Program-made: the position numbers and the translations under genes
Shown: positions 1-10,320 of the stretch, one piece after another
Layout of the letters: every line of letters begins with the position of its first letter
Position numbering within the stretch: position 1 is the stretch's first letter
The notes under the pieces: model-generated
The model's input: the letters and a program-made list of their open reading frames with translations, nothing else
The model's database searches: none
What the model was told of the DNA's origin: nothing
NCBI GenBank assembly: GCA_963585895.1
Contig: OY757916.1
Span: 17,090,220 to 17,154,219, forward strand
Length of the DNA: 64,000 nucleotides
Source of the DNA: Sepioteuthis lessoniana
Taxonomy: Eukaryota; Mollusca; Cephalopoda; Myopsida; Loliginidae
Direction: 5' to 3'

Positions 1-236
1 ACAATCATTTTAAACGTGTAAACGCTTCAAATAGAACTGTTAGAATACAAATTGGATCATGCATCTCCAGCCGCATTATTATTTGACCCTTCGTTGTGTT
101 GTCTTTAGCTACAGATCGAGTCGAAATGCATGTCCGAGATGGTTCCACAAAGAAAGGCGAAAACGAAAAATTGAGTAAATGTTGTTCAAAAGAGAGAAGG
201 ATGTTTGTGTGACACTTTGCGACGAAACCCCCTAAA

Positions 237-269
<33 letters not shown>

Positions 270-895
270 AAAAAAGAAACCAAACAAAAGCTAACTGCTA
301 GATCTTTGGATCTTCACAACGTAACGGTTTTTCGAGTCATCACTTTGACTGGCGTAAATTCCCTTTACTAAAAACTAAATCCGACTGCTAGAATCTCTTC
401 TGTATCAGTTCTCTGGTCCGATCTATCTGTCCTTCCGAGTCCCTTCTGTGTCTGTATTCTCCTGTGTCTGTCTTTTATCCTTTCTCACAACAAACTAACT
501 CTACTTTTCAATATCCAGGTGTAAAAATTCCTATTTCCGTTTTTTTCCGCCATAGACTGGACATAAAAATACTGGTAGACACGCATCTCCATGGGACCCT
601 AAACGGTGTGACAAAATTTTTGTAAGTCGCGGCTTATTTTTAATTGACCATCTGCGCTTTATCCCACGCAAATATGTCTCGGTCCTTATATAGACACACA
701 CACATACGCATATACATGCTCATGGTCCACTCAGAACCATATACATGTATACATCTGCATGCACATACATACACACATATATGCACTTACGTAGAATAGT
801 GTCACAGATTTATTTGACTCGTGGAAGGAGCCCATAGGACTGTATTATGAGAATGTAACAGAAAATTGTGTCGTAAGAGGTCTGCTATATTATTT
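1..895. other. no gene recognised; simple-sequence tracts
   Basis: I see no coding or repeat family I can name. There is a poly-A run at about 240-267 and a CA/TA-rich microsatellite-like stretch at about 693-790. The phenylalanine-rich reverse frame over the poly-A run is a low-complexity artefact. Confidence 0.6.
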
Positions 896-971
896 ACATA
901 TTCCTCCGCACGAGTAGGATGTGATACAAGGTCAATTTTAAAACGAAATTTTGCAGGTTTAAATTCAGACT
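896..971 (-). repeat. SINE-A fragment (3' part)
   Basis: The text 'aggatgtgatacaaggtcaa' followed by a degraded 'ttaaattcagac' matches the 3' portion of SINE-A read on the minus strand (compare 40201-40285). The rest of the same copy appears to continue at about 1956, so the DNA in between looks inserted. Confidence 0.55.
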
Positions 972-1955
972 TGTTGAACTTATAGAATTACAATAAACAG
1001 CACTCACCTGTACAGGCCAAAAGTAACATGGCTGCCTCCTATAGAATAATAATAAACAGCACTCACCTTTACAAGCCGAAAGTAACATGACTGCCTCCTT
1101 GGAAAAGCTAGCCAGCTAAAGCTCAACTCTTTTATTGAAGAGTGCATGAGCAGCATGTGGATTGGTTCACTTTACAAGAATGGACCTACCCAACACATTT
1201 GCATGAGTAGTGTCCATTCATTTACTTATTTCTCAGAGAAGTTTGGGACACCACTCTACTTGAGCTAATTAATATTCTAGAGAACTGAGCGAGTCAGCAT
1301 ACTGATGTATCAAGCAGCAACAATGGCAGACTAGACAATCATGACAGTCTTGGTATATGAAGCAATCAGTATTTATGCTACTCGGGAATATCCCATTCCC
1401 GCATCTGTTTGGCCACTGATTTCGGTGTGGATATGGTGATAGATAAATATCCACCATGCGCCCAGAGATTGCGCTTCGTTCTGTCCTAGCCCACTGGGTT
1501 GAGACATACTTCGGAAGGCCGTGTTCACTGGCACACGGATCAGGTTGGATATATTTTGACTTAGTGGTAGTTGGTCGAGGCTGCCTAACGCGGGTGCCGG
1601 GGAAGCTCACTATTCGCGTCTCGTGAATGAGACCGGTACCCTCGAGCCTCAGTGCGCCTTGCCCCAAACTCTAACCCTCCCCGGAGGGGATGGATTTATA
1701 GCCTATGCCTGAGGCGCACCTTTTTTGGGAATGTCGATGGGGCTCAAGGCATTTTTGGAACCTCCAAGCGTGTGTTGGCTACAGTCCCGCAACTGGCACT
1801 AACAATTAAAAAGGCCGTGGAGTGATCGATAAATATCAGTGATGCATGGAGCTGTAGCCGGTTCCCCTGTCTGTTAACCGCATTCTCGTTGGAACCCCAA
1901 TGCGATGATGAGTATCTTATTCCTTTTACAATATCAGGAAGGTAACTTCTTCAAG
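972..1955 (-). mobile_element. LTR-E-like composite insertion in SINE-A
   Basis: This contains the LTR-E signature at 990-1240 ('cagcactcacctgtacaggc', 'taacatggctgcctcc', 'cccaacacatttgcatgag'), shared with copies at 4086, 58025 and 62427. The signature's start is locally duplicated (990-1045 and 1053-1100). The right part (about 1690-1770) resembles the GC-rich internal module of LTR-D. It splits SINE-A between 'aaattcag' and 'gttttcc'. The sense strand and right boundary are uncertain. Confidence 0.45.
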
Positions 1956-2125
1956 CGTTTTCCTTCTCCTAGACCGGTTGCCATATCAAGGATAAAAAGT
2001 ACAGTCTGACCAACTATGTACCATAGCCGAAGAGAAAATACTTGGATGCATGCCTTCCTCAATTTTATTAGTCCACGGTGAAATGCAAATGCTTCGTCGA
2101 GGATTTGAACTCGGGTCACCAATTT
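1956..2125 (-). repeat. SINE-A remainder (tRNA-like half)
   Basis: The stretch 'gttttccttctcctagaccg' through the B-box-like 'gaggatttgaactcggg' matches the SINE-A body and head read on the minus strand. It is the partner of the fragment at 896-971. The extreme 5' end is degraded. Confidence 0.55.
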
Positions 2126-2261
2126 TATTTCCTACTCTGATTACCAATGAAAATATCAAATACTATAACCTTTTATCTAACAGTCTAATTTGTTGAATTG
2201 TTGCAGGCAATAGCGATGCAGAAATGGGAATTTAGGAAGTCCATTATTATGATCTTTTGGT

Positions 2262-2550
2262 GCCGGTGGTGTAATGGTTATCGTCGTAGGAAACGGACAC
2301 GGCGACACGAGTTCAAATCCTCGACGAGACTGATTGCATTTCACGTAGCACTAATACCCTTGGGAAAGGTATGAATCCAATTATTCTCCCTTCAGCTATG
2401 GATAAATAGTAGGACAGACTAGGTTCTTCAGCCTTGGTGAGGCAACAAGTCTAGGAAAAGGAAAACTCTGAATTGAAACCTGTTTAACTCCGCTTAAAAA
2501 TGGACCTTGTGTCATATCCTGCCCGAGCGGAGGGGTTGGGTAAATATGAT
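2262..2550 (+). repeat. SINE-A, near full length
   Basis: This is the best forward copy. It has an A-box-like 'tggtgtaatgg', a B-box-like 'gagttcaaatcc', a body containing 'cccttgggaaaggtatgaat', and a 3' end reading 'gcggaggggttgggtaaata'. The head folds like a tRNA, so it was derived from one and transcribed by Pol III. The same unit recurs at 34150, 40195 and 48055 and in several broken copies. Confidence 0.8.
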
Positions 2551-3320
2551 TATTATGAAATTTTAGCTCTATCGACCACTTAGGTTCATTCCCTTAACAT
2601 CCTTAAAACCTAACCTTGGGATAAATTTTGAATCTAAGAAACAAGAAAACATTTAATGGAACTAACTCTGGTGAATATGGAAGGCGTTGCACTTGCACAA
2701 TTCAGTGTTTCGTCAATAACTACAGGCTGAAAAAAAAAACTTATGACGATTGGCTTCATGTTCATTTCATAACTGGTACCAGATCGTATTGACAGCAGAC
2801 TAGTCGTCTAGAAGTTATCAAATTATCTAAATCTTAGAATTAAGTTAAAAAAGATAAAAGCTCTCGTCTCAATACTTTTTAATCCCACATCGTATAAAAT
2901 CAGTCGACAATAATTTATACACGTGGCAATTATTACCTGTGAAAGAAAAAACTCACGGATATGTTTGAATTTCTATGAGGTGATTTTTAGAAAAGAAAGT
3001 AAATAACATATTTACATATGCTTACTCTTGGAGTTCTTTAATTAGAACCTTTTTTTATTGTTATGGTAATAAGACGTTTGCTTACTCCAAGTGACGCCAA
3101 GAATACATCCTGTTACCATAAAAACGGATTTTCTCATTACTTAGTCTAACCATTTCTTTTGAAATCAAATATCCTGGTGGTGTTGAAAAGTCTTACACGC
3201 ATAGCGGAGAAACCCAGGAACGGTACGTTCAACAAAAGTGGAACCTGTGTGGCTCTTGCAGAGTTGTGTCTAGCAGAATAAAATACGACCTTTCCCCCAA
3301 ATATGGCGCTCTGAGACAAC
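2551..3320. other. unassigned AT-rich stretch
   Basis: No gene or named repeat is recognised. The last 150 bases (3180-3320) probably include a degraded family C head. Confidence 0.5.
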
Positions 3321-3324
3321 ACTG

Positions 3325-3660
3325 CATCAGGTGGTGAGACTTCAATTCTAGAGCTCTGTAGAGCGTGGAGTCACCTTTTCTTTGTCATTACTCCCAGGTC
3401 CACTCTGAATTCGAGTGTTAATACTTGTTAGGGTCCCATAGATCTGTTTGAAAATTATTCATACTACATAAGAATACTTGAAATCATATAACTGTATTGA
3501 AACAAATAATCATTATCAAACAGAAATAGTTACTTGAAACCAAGTAATAGTGAATGAATTTTTATTATTAGATAGGAATACTTGAAACCACAAAATTATT
3601 AGTATTAGATAGGAATACCTGAAACCATATAACTGGGAGCAAATTATTTGTATAAGGAAT
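3325..3660 (+). repeat. family C retroposon, diverged
   Basis: The family C head block is recognisable ('ttactcccaggtccactctg', 'gttagggtcccatagat'). It is followed by the type-2 internal repeat 'ataggaatacttgaaaccat' in two or three units, 3540-3625. The 3' hairpin tail is missing. Confidence 0.6.
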
Positions 3661-3714
3661 AAAAAGAAAATGTTGAAATCGCTGAATTTGGTAGATGTAA
3701 GTCAACATATAACA

Positions 3715-3860
3715 AGTTGCGTAACAAGTTGAGTTACGAGTTGAAGTGAACTCCCCAGAACTCAGAAGAAGGAGAGATTTTATGTTCATTGGGGCATTAT
3801 ATAATGCGTATGTGGTTAAGTCCATTCCTTGGGCAGTGATTGGTTGCTGACTCCGGAATT

Positions 3861-3900
<40 letters not shown>

Positions 3901-4045
3901 AGCTTGTTTCAGTAATGGTGTGGGACTGTATTGAATTACTGCTCGTTTTATTTTTGTCTGCCAACTTGACGCTAGTTGGGACTCCTGTACCCGTAGTGTT
4001 GTTATTGTTGTTTATTCAGAGAATTAGAGCAGTGAGTTCAACAGA
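3715..4045 (+). mobile_element. LTR-D copy with expanded TATA region
   Basis: Landmarks in order are 'gagttacgagttgaagtgaa', 'agtccattccttgggcagtg', a (TA)n run where other copies have a TATATATA box, 'tttttgtctgccaac', and the end 'agcagtgagttcaaca'. The splice-donor position is degraded (about 3993). The strand shown follows the TATA, AATAAA and splice-donor order seen in sister copies. Confidence 0.6.
3863..3899. repeat. (TA)n microsatellite
   Basis: An uninterrupted TA run inside the LTR-D copy, at the place where sister LTRs have a short TATATATA promoter-like box. Confidence 0.95.
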
Positions 4046-4085
4046 AAAATGAATTATCCGATAACCTGGGTTGATCGTGTCGGTG

Positions 4086-4405
4086 CAACTTATAGAAGTC
4101 AAATGACTCACCTTCTAACATGGCTGCCTTCTTGAATCTTCTTGGTAAAAGCAAGCCAGCTATGCTTACCTCATTTTATAGGAGAGCGCCTAATGCAGCA
4201 GGTGGGTTGTTCTGTGGTGCCAGGATGACCTGCCCAACACATTTGCATGAGTGGTGTCTATTCACCCATATATTCACCCAGTAAATGGCAATGGGAATCA
4301 TTTTCTACTTGTGCGTCAGACTACTCACAATATTCATCACAACTTTGTGGTGTACCATGAGAAGGAATGGCCAACACCACTCAACCCTCTCCTGGTGTAT
4401 AATTC
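4086..4405 (-). mobile_element. LTR-E copy
   Basis: It shares 'tatagaagtcaaatgactca', 'taacatggctgccttcttga' and 'cccaacacatttgcatgag' with 62427-62577. It ends just before SINE-A sequence. No clean target duplication could be read. Confidence 0.5.
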
Positions 4406-4407
4406 GT

Positions 4408-4626
4408 TTTAATTCAAAGTTTTCCTTCTCCTAGACCGGTTACTATATCAAGGTTAAAGAGCCCAGTCTGCTCAATCATTTACCCATATGTGGAGGGACA
4501 TTAGTTGGATTCATGGCTTTCCTAGGAGTATGAATGCTATGTGAAATACAATCAGCCTCATTCACTATTTAAACTTGAGAAACAGAGTCCGCTTCTTACG
4601 AAGATAACCATTATGTCAAGAGCGCC
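4408..4626 (-). repeat. SINE-A fragment
   Basis: The body begins 'aaagttttccttctcctaga' and the tRNA-like end reads 'aagataaccattatgtcaag' on the plus strand. The 3' tail is lost where LTR-E abuts it. Confidence 0.6.
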
Positions 4627-4820
4627 TCTCCAGATAGACAGGAATACTTGATATAACTGTGCGCAAATAAATGTTTATCGATGAATAAAAAAGTTTATTA
4701 AAAATATGCAATGGAACAAAGAAACTATATATTGTCATCAAACATTTATAAATGAATCAAATTTTGGCAATGAATAACCCATGAGGAGTTAATATGCCGT
4801 TAAATAAATCATATCGAACC
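4627..4820 (+). repeat. family C type-2 tail
   Basis: The 'aggaatacttgatataactg' unit is followed by a degraded tail 'ataacccatgaggagttaat' then 'atgccgttaaataaa'. Similar degraded tails lie at 13060-13135 and 45190-45245. Confidence 0.5.
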
Positions 4821-5052
4821 TGAAATTGACGTCATTTTCTTGAAATGTTACAACTCATCGAAATTTCTTTGTCACAACTTCATTAAATTTCTTTCCATGA
4901 ACTGTCAATCAATGAGGCTTAAATGTGATATAATATAAAAATTAAGTCAGAAAAACCCGACATGCTTTAGTTTGCGGTCGAAAGAAGATTGGGTGGGTGA
5001 ATAAATAGTTGATTTTGTATGGGTGAGTGAACTCTAGTTGGCGACCACATTA

Positions 5053-5240
5053 ATATATATATATAGTAGGTAACATACAATAACTGATGTTTATACAACA
5101 GCATTGCTTCTAACAAAGCCTTCATCAGATGATGACTCTGGGTTCAGGCATGGTTTCGGGGCCGAAGCATCATTACCACTAACCCAGAGCGCCTCAGCAG
5201 TATCTCACGACACCACCAGACCTTGTCAGATTGTTGTAGC
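5053..5240 (-). mobile_element. LINE-R 3' untranslated region and TA tail
   Basis: This follows the stop codon of the LINE-R frame. It contains an inverted pair (CTCTGGGTT near 5182 and AACCCAGAG near 5136, plus-strand positions) and ends in a short (TA)n run at 5053-5063, typical of a target-primed LINE 3' end. Confidence 0.6.
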
Positions 5241-6330
5241 TCAATAGGATATCCAGATCCACGCTGATGCAGTTAGAGCCTTATGTTGGATCTTTTCCGT
5301 GTACTTCCTCTTGTCCGATGGAGGAAGTCCAAAATTAGTTAAGAAAACAGAGGTTGAGTTGGCAATAGAATCTCTGCATCCGACTTCGATAGGAAATACA
5401 TTCGTTATCCAGCCATTTCTGACACATTGTTCTCGTAGATCTTCATATTTTTCCAACTTACACTGATGTGCCCAGTCGAAATTTTCTTCAAAAGGGACCG
5501 TTAACTCAATAACAAAAACTTTTTTGCTTTAACGGACCAAATGACAATATCTGGACGCTTTGTCGTTAACGCTATTTCAGTTGGAAATATGAAGTTATGT
5601 TTTAAATTGATTGCAACGTGCCAGTCCGTGCAGCCCTCAAGCAAGGATGGTTTACTCATATTTTCAAGTGCAAATTTCGTAATATTTCCTTCTTTAACGA
5701 ACTGAATTGCTGTGTTGTAGATAATATTTAGAGCTTTATTGGCAGTCTCACATGTTTTTGAAGCCCCAGAAAAAATCTCCAGGACTTCGTTATGACTCCA
5801 AGTATAGCTTCTTTGAGCGTACTCACATCCAGTGAGAATATGTTTGAGGCTCCCAGTTTTGCCACATGCTCTGCATCGGTCGGATGTTGTTAACCCCCAA
5901 GCATGAAGGTTGACTGGTGTTAGTAAGACATCTTAGACTGCTTTCATGAGAAAACTTAATTTCTTTGGTTCCATGTGCTTGAGGTTTCTCCATGTGACAG
6001 CTCTGTCTTTTACACTTTTCCGCTTAGTCCATGCGCCCTGTTTCCTTTGTCCTACAGCTGTAGCAAAACGCCTAACTACTTCAAGATGATGAATTTCTTC
6101 CGACACCATTTTTCTTCTATTTAACGTGGATTCTTTGGAACACCAACGCTGCAGATGTAGGCCTAGACCTGCTTTTCCATTTGCCACAGTGCCAATTATT
6201 TCTTTTATCTTGAGGGCCGATTCTGCATTCTCAACAGCTATTTTTGCCTTCCATTTCCGACCGGTTATCACAGAAGGCTGGGAATTCTTCACCAGTGGGT
6301 CGCGAGAGTCACGCAGCATTAGGAAGAGTC
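5241..6330 (-). pseudogene. LINE-R ORF C-terminus: CCHC plus restriction-like endonuclease
   Basis: This is the 5'-truncated end of a non-LTR retrotransposon polyprotein. On the minus strand, residues leading to 'LTPVNLHAWG' precede a CCHC knuckle, CRACGKTGSLKHILTGC (about 5885-5830). Next come 'KRPDIVIW' (about 5560) and 'VFVIELTVPFE', the PD-(D/E)XK endonuclease pattern of R2-type LINEs. Lesions seen are a TAA at 5933-5935 just before the conserved LTPVNL block and a one-base frameshift in the T-run at about 5519-5526. The RT domain is absent, and the 5' end stops at a (TA)n tract. Known family role: the endonuclease nicks the insertion target. This copy is dead. Confidence 0.8.
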
Positions 6331-6334
6331 GCGC

Positions 6335-6353
6335 TATATATATATATATATAT
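6335..6353. repeat. (TA)n microsatellite
   Basis: A short TA run that bounds the 5'-truncated LINE-R copy. Confidence 0.9.
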
Positions 6354-6614
6354 TGTTGGTCTAACGAAGTAAATACTGTAAAAGGAATAGGTCCACAAAT
6401 GATTTCAAATTTGGAATTAATTTTGATATTATTATTATTATTTGTAGTAATAGTTTTAGTATTTCTTATATCTGTGCATTACACGCGTGTCGAACTTCAG
6501 GCGATTTGATTGGTCCGGGTGTTTCTTTTATAGTGAATGTAGTTTTGATTTTGTTTAATTTCAGATTTAATGCAATTGAATGTCACATTGGAGTTAATTC
6601 TCCGTGAAGATCTC
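6354..6614. other. unassigned
   Basis: AT-rich, with an ATT/TTA-rich patch at 6425-6470. No family recognised. Confidence 0.5.
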
Positions 6615-6951
6615 CGTAGAAGTCACTGCTTTAACGTGCAGCATAAACAAGAATAACAACACTTACCGGCTCAGCGGTCCCAGCTTGCATTCGAATGGCA
6701 GACAAAGTAGAACAGGCTGTAATTCAATATCGAACCCATAACACCTGAAACTTGAGTGAAGCAAGCTGGTGTATATATACACTAATATGCCCACTCACTG
6801 GGCCAACAACTAATCACTACCCAGGGAATGGGCTTAGCTATTTTCAACTAGTGGAACGTCCCAATGTCCAAATAATCTCACTTCACTTCGTAATTCATTA
6901 CGTATGTAAGCACAGACTCATTGCTACTGAACTTTCGATTGAATTCTAACG
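6615..6951 (-). mobile_element. LTR-D copy, full-length form without the GC insert
   Basis: It reads from 'gtagaagtcactgctttaac' to 'gaattctaacg'. Inside are the hairpin/splice-donor module at 6645-6690 ('aacacttaccggctcag' on plus), TATATATAC at 6770 and 'gtggaacgtcccaatgtcc'. Beyond its right end, 'gtgctgctaacaggatcc' matches the sequence beside the LTR at 59071, so some internal element sequence may be retained. Confidence 0.7.
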
Positions 6952-7018
6952 TTGTGCTGCTAACAGGATCCGAACCCGTACGGGAAGAACCCATGTTATT
7001 TTTTGTACATATATAAGT

Positions 7019-8545
7019 ATGTATTCTGTGTGTGTGCACGTGTGTGCGCACATGTATTCACTCGAAGACACATATTTTCAAGGGTATTGGGTGGATTTTT
7101 GTGCTTTGCCCTTTTTCTTCTCTTTATGTCTACAATGCTATATTCCTTTGATTTGGGAAGTTTTCTCACATTTTAAGTTTCTGTTTTGTAGGCTTCCTTT
7201 CGTAAGTAGGTTTTCCCAATATTCTGTAGACATCCATATTTCAAAATAGTCTATGTGGTCTGAAAATATTAAATTGTTGAAAAGAAAAATAAAGTGATAA
7301 ACTCACATCGTGTTGGTCGTTGTGGAAAGTAAAAGAAATCTCGTGGGGCAGCATGTTTTTATGTTGGTGAAGTAACGTGAAATATCGGCTAGCAACGAAA
7401 TATCAGAAGAAATAAATTAACAGTGCTAAGAAGATGAAGGGGTTCTTTCCATTTTAGTGTTGTAGCTTAGATTAAGAAAGGTGAGTGCTGCCGTGTGGAG
7501 ATATTGGAGTTGAACAGAGATTAGTCAAGAGTCAGCTTTGTGCGCCGGATTAATTTAACAAAAGTCTACGAATGATTTCCCATTGATTTGGTTAGTTTTA
7601 TTTTGTTAGGAAGTTAGGTTTGGTTTGGTTTCTTTGTTTATGGTATATCAACCTTTGTAGGTTATTTAATGCCAAAGCTATTCTTCGAGAAGAACAGTAG
7701 TGGTACCATTTAACCCATGGCTGGGAGCATAAGGGGGTTCATACCTTTCCCAAGGGTATTTGCCCGAAAGTGAACGTAATAGCGTGACTGAAGTACGAAC
7801 TCGCTTACTACGATTCTGCAGTCCATCGCTTTAACAATTACACCACGAGAACCCCCATCCTGGGAAGTTAGGTGGTCAGTGAATGTGTCTATAGTTTTTT
7901 TTATTTTTTTATATCTCTGTTTCTCTTTTGTTTTTGTGAGTGTTACGAGTACTTCCTCCATGATGTTTTTTTCTTTTTTTTGCATTCTTTAGTTGTAGTG
8001 GATATATAAAAACTTTGTTGTTGGTTCAACGAGAGAAAAGTAAAATATTTAAAAATGAACGAGATATACATACGATACACTCAAGCACTGAACAATAGAG
8101 TCTCTTTTGATCAAAGTAACATTTAATTAAAAGAAAACAAACTTTTATATATCTAAACAAAGGACACTTTAGAATTATACTAATATACCAGATCGAAAAC
8201 TGCTCATTTCTCCGAATAAAAGAAAAAAAAACTTCATAGATTAAAACCAACATTAAACATAACCAAACTGCACGTGCGCGAACACAAACATATACACACA
8301 CAGACAAGGTTAAAAACACATCTATATATGGGGTCAAATGCATTTTCACACACACATTGAATTGACCTAGGAAATATGTGTTTGAATACAAAAGTGTGCA
8401 CAAAATTATATACATGTGTGCATATACGCACACAATATATATATATATATATATAATTACATTTTAGAGAAGGAAAAGAACAAAAGGAAGGAAAAGAACA
8501 AAAGACAAAAATCCACCCAATACCCTTAAAATATAAGTTTGTGTT
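7019..8545. repeat. inverted-repeat arms flanking two SINE-G copies
   Basis: The left arm at about 7068-7107 contains 'aagggtattgggtggatttt'. The same text is present in reverse complement at about 8507-8527, with CA/TG-rich microsatellite next to each arm. The spacer holds no coding frame I can recognise. This could be a degraded inverted-repeat element or two inverted copies of one repeat. Confidence 0.5.
7605..7860 (-). repeat. SINE-G (tRNA-like head, family C-type tail)
   Basis: Read on minus, it starts at about 7855 with 'tctcgtggtgtaattgtta' (A-box-like). A B-box-like 'gcgagttcgtacttc' follows. It ends at about 7680-7610 with the hairpin tail ATTAAATAACC..GGTTGATATACC that is also found on family C. 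Confidence 0.7.
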
Positions 8546-8735
8546 CTTTGTTTAATGGCATATCACCCTTTAGAGGTTATTTAATGCCAAAAGCAATCTT
8601 TATTGAAGAATAGTAGTGATACTGTTATCAATCCGAAAGGGAATGTAATAACGTGACCCGAGTTCGAACCCGCTTAATTTGAGGATGCAGTCTAGTATTT
8701 TAGCCATTACGCCACGGGGACACCCCCTTAAATGT
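8530..8735 (-). repeat. SINE-G second copy
   Basis: It has the same head ('ccgtggcgtaatggctaaa' on minus, from about 8727) and B-box-like 'cgggttcgaactcggg'. Its tail hairpin is at 8550-8592 (TGGCATATCACCC..GGTTATTTAATGCCA on plus). Part of the middle is deleted compared with 7605-7860. Confidence 0.7.
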
Positions 8736-9074
8736 CCGTGCAATTGTGTATATATACATGAGTATACATACATGTATATGTGTGTGCACATACAGATAAT
8801 ACATACTTTTGTATAATGAAAAAACAAACAAACCAACAGGACAACCCCCCCCAAAAAAAAACAAAACAAACAAAACATTTTAATTGACTTGGGGTCTTCA
8901 CAGACAGTTAACTCCAATGAGACTTTTACGGAAATAAAATCAAAATAACTTATCAAACTAATTTTTATTATAAAACCAACAGCTGGACTTTACCAGTCAA
9001 TTCACCTGAAGTGAACGTAAAAATCTGAAACACGTGTCGCGCACAAAGTATGATATAATAATAATGATTATAAT

Positions 9075-9485
9075 AAAACAACGCCATAAGAACAAATTAT
9101 TCTAAAGCAAAAATAGATAAGATTCAACAAAAAAGTAAATGTAGGTTATGTAGTGATAGAGACGAAACAATCAATCCTATTATAAACGAATGTGCAAAAA
9201 GAATATAAGACAAGACACGACTGGGAATTGTGCAAGAAATTAGAATTTGACCATACGAACAAGTGGTATATGCATAGCCCGGAATCTGTCCTAGAAAATG
9301 AGATGCTCAAAGTTCTCTGGGATTTTGAGAACAAACGGATAATCTAATATCGACTTGACGATCAAACGTAGCGACAAGCCACAAAAAAAGAAAAAAGAAA
9401 AAGAGAAGCTCCTGAATAATAAACTTTGCCGTTCAAGCAGAGCACAGAGTAAAATTAAAAGAAAATTAAAAGAGGTCAATCATAG
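9075..9485 (+). pseudogene. LINE-S fragment: mutated CCHC and endonuclease region
   Basis: The translation contains 'CRLCSDRDETIN' (from 9140), then 'KEYKTRHDW'-like and 'FDHTNKWYMHSPESVLENE'-like text, matching LINE-S at 55798-56850. The knuckle histidine is proline here. Frameshifts and an A-rich insertion (9380-9410) break the endonuclease motif. Confidence 0.7.
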
Positions 9486-9521
9486 GACGGTGAAAAAGGA
9501 GGGGTATATGAGAAAGAAATT

Positions 9522-9599
9522 CGAGAGAGAGAGAGAGAGAGAGGCACGATGATTGGGGTCACTAGCCTGAGTTAGAGAGAGAGAGGCGCGATGATTGAG

Positions 9600-9635
<36 letters not shown>

Positions 9636-9690
9636 CACGATGATTGGGGTCACAGAGTCAGAGAGAGAGAGAGGCTATAAAGGAGAAACG
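9522..9690 (+). repeat. compound (GA)n / GGCACGATGATTGGGGTCA minisatellite
   Basis: GA runs alternate three times with 'ggcacgatgattggggtca' or a close variant (9542, 9586, 9634). This points to unequal exchange or slippage on a compound unit. Confidence 0.8.
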
Positions 9691-10199
9691 AATAGGAAAG
9701 TGAACAGGAGGTTCCCCAAATCTAGGTCAGGTTACCAGCAGATGCCCAAGTTAAAAGCAGAAACAAATCAGCAGCAAATCGACCGCTGGCTATGATTGAC
9801 AGAAAGAAATTCTACTGAAAAGCCGTTAAAGAGGATGCAGGATCGAAAATAGAAAAAGAAAAGAGTTAGACTCGAGATACAGAGATATAAAGACAGTTGG
9901 AAGGAGACTCACTCCGCGACGGGGTCTCACACAGGCCGCGAAGGATAATGCCAAGGTCTGTGTCTACCTTTCTCGTCCTGCGACGGTTTATTTTACTGTC
10001 TATCGGAAGACTCATTTTATACTCTATTTCTCTCTTTTCGACGACTACAAATGAAGGTTAGTGGCAAATAAAATTTTGTATCAACGGACCAACGGACGGT
10101 CTTTTGTGTGTTTGTCATTTCTTCTCACGGTGAAGTTACAATGGCAGTCCACCTGGAACTTAAGGCGTAGAGTTACTCTCATAGACCCTTTAGAACCGT
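9691..10199 (+). other. possible degraded LTR, unassigned
   Basis: The block is of mixed composition, with an AATAAA at about 10067 and a poorly defined 'ttacaa/tggcagtccacctgga' junction at 10138-10157 that could be an LTR end and primer site. No second copy lies in the window, so this is weak. Confidence 0.2.
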
Positions 10200-10311
10200 G
10201 GTGGTACAAATGTCTATTGGTTGCAGAGGTGGTACAAATGTCTATTGGTTGCCGAGGTGGTACAAATGTCTATTGGTTGCCGAGGTGGTACAAACGTCTA
10301 TGTGGTTCCGA
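10200..10311 (+). repeat. 28-bp tandem repeat, about four units
   Basis: The unit is 'ggtggtacaaatgtctattg' plus 'gttgccga', at spacing 28. The last unit diverges. Because 28 is not a multiple of 3, the open frame across it is coincidental. Confidence 0.85.
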
Positions 10312-10320
10312 AGCGCTACA

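Noticed and set aside
5-283. Phenylalanine-rich minus frame
   Set aside because: It is the translation of a poly-A/T run and has no other protein-like feature.
1269-1667. 132-codon minus frame
   Set aside because: It covers LTR-E-like composite DNA and resembles no protein family.
2262-2335. Possible functional tRNA gene
   Set aside because: It is the head of SINE-A, repeated several times with a common body and with mismatches in the acceptor stem.
5100-5160. CTGATGA on minus near 5134 as a second hammerhead
   Set aside because: CTGATGA is followed by GAAG rather than GAAA, and the flanks form neither helix I nor helix III.
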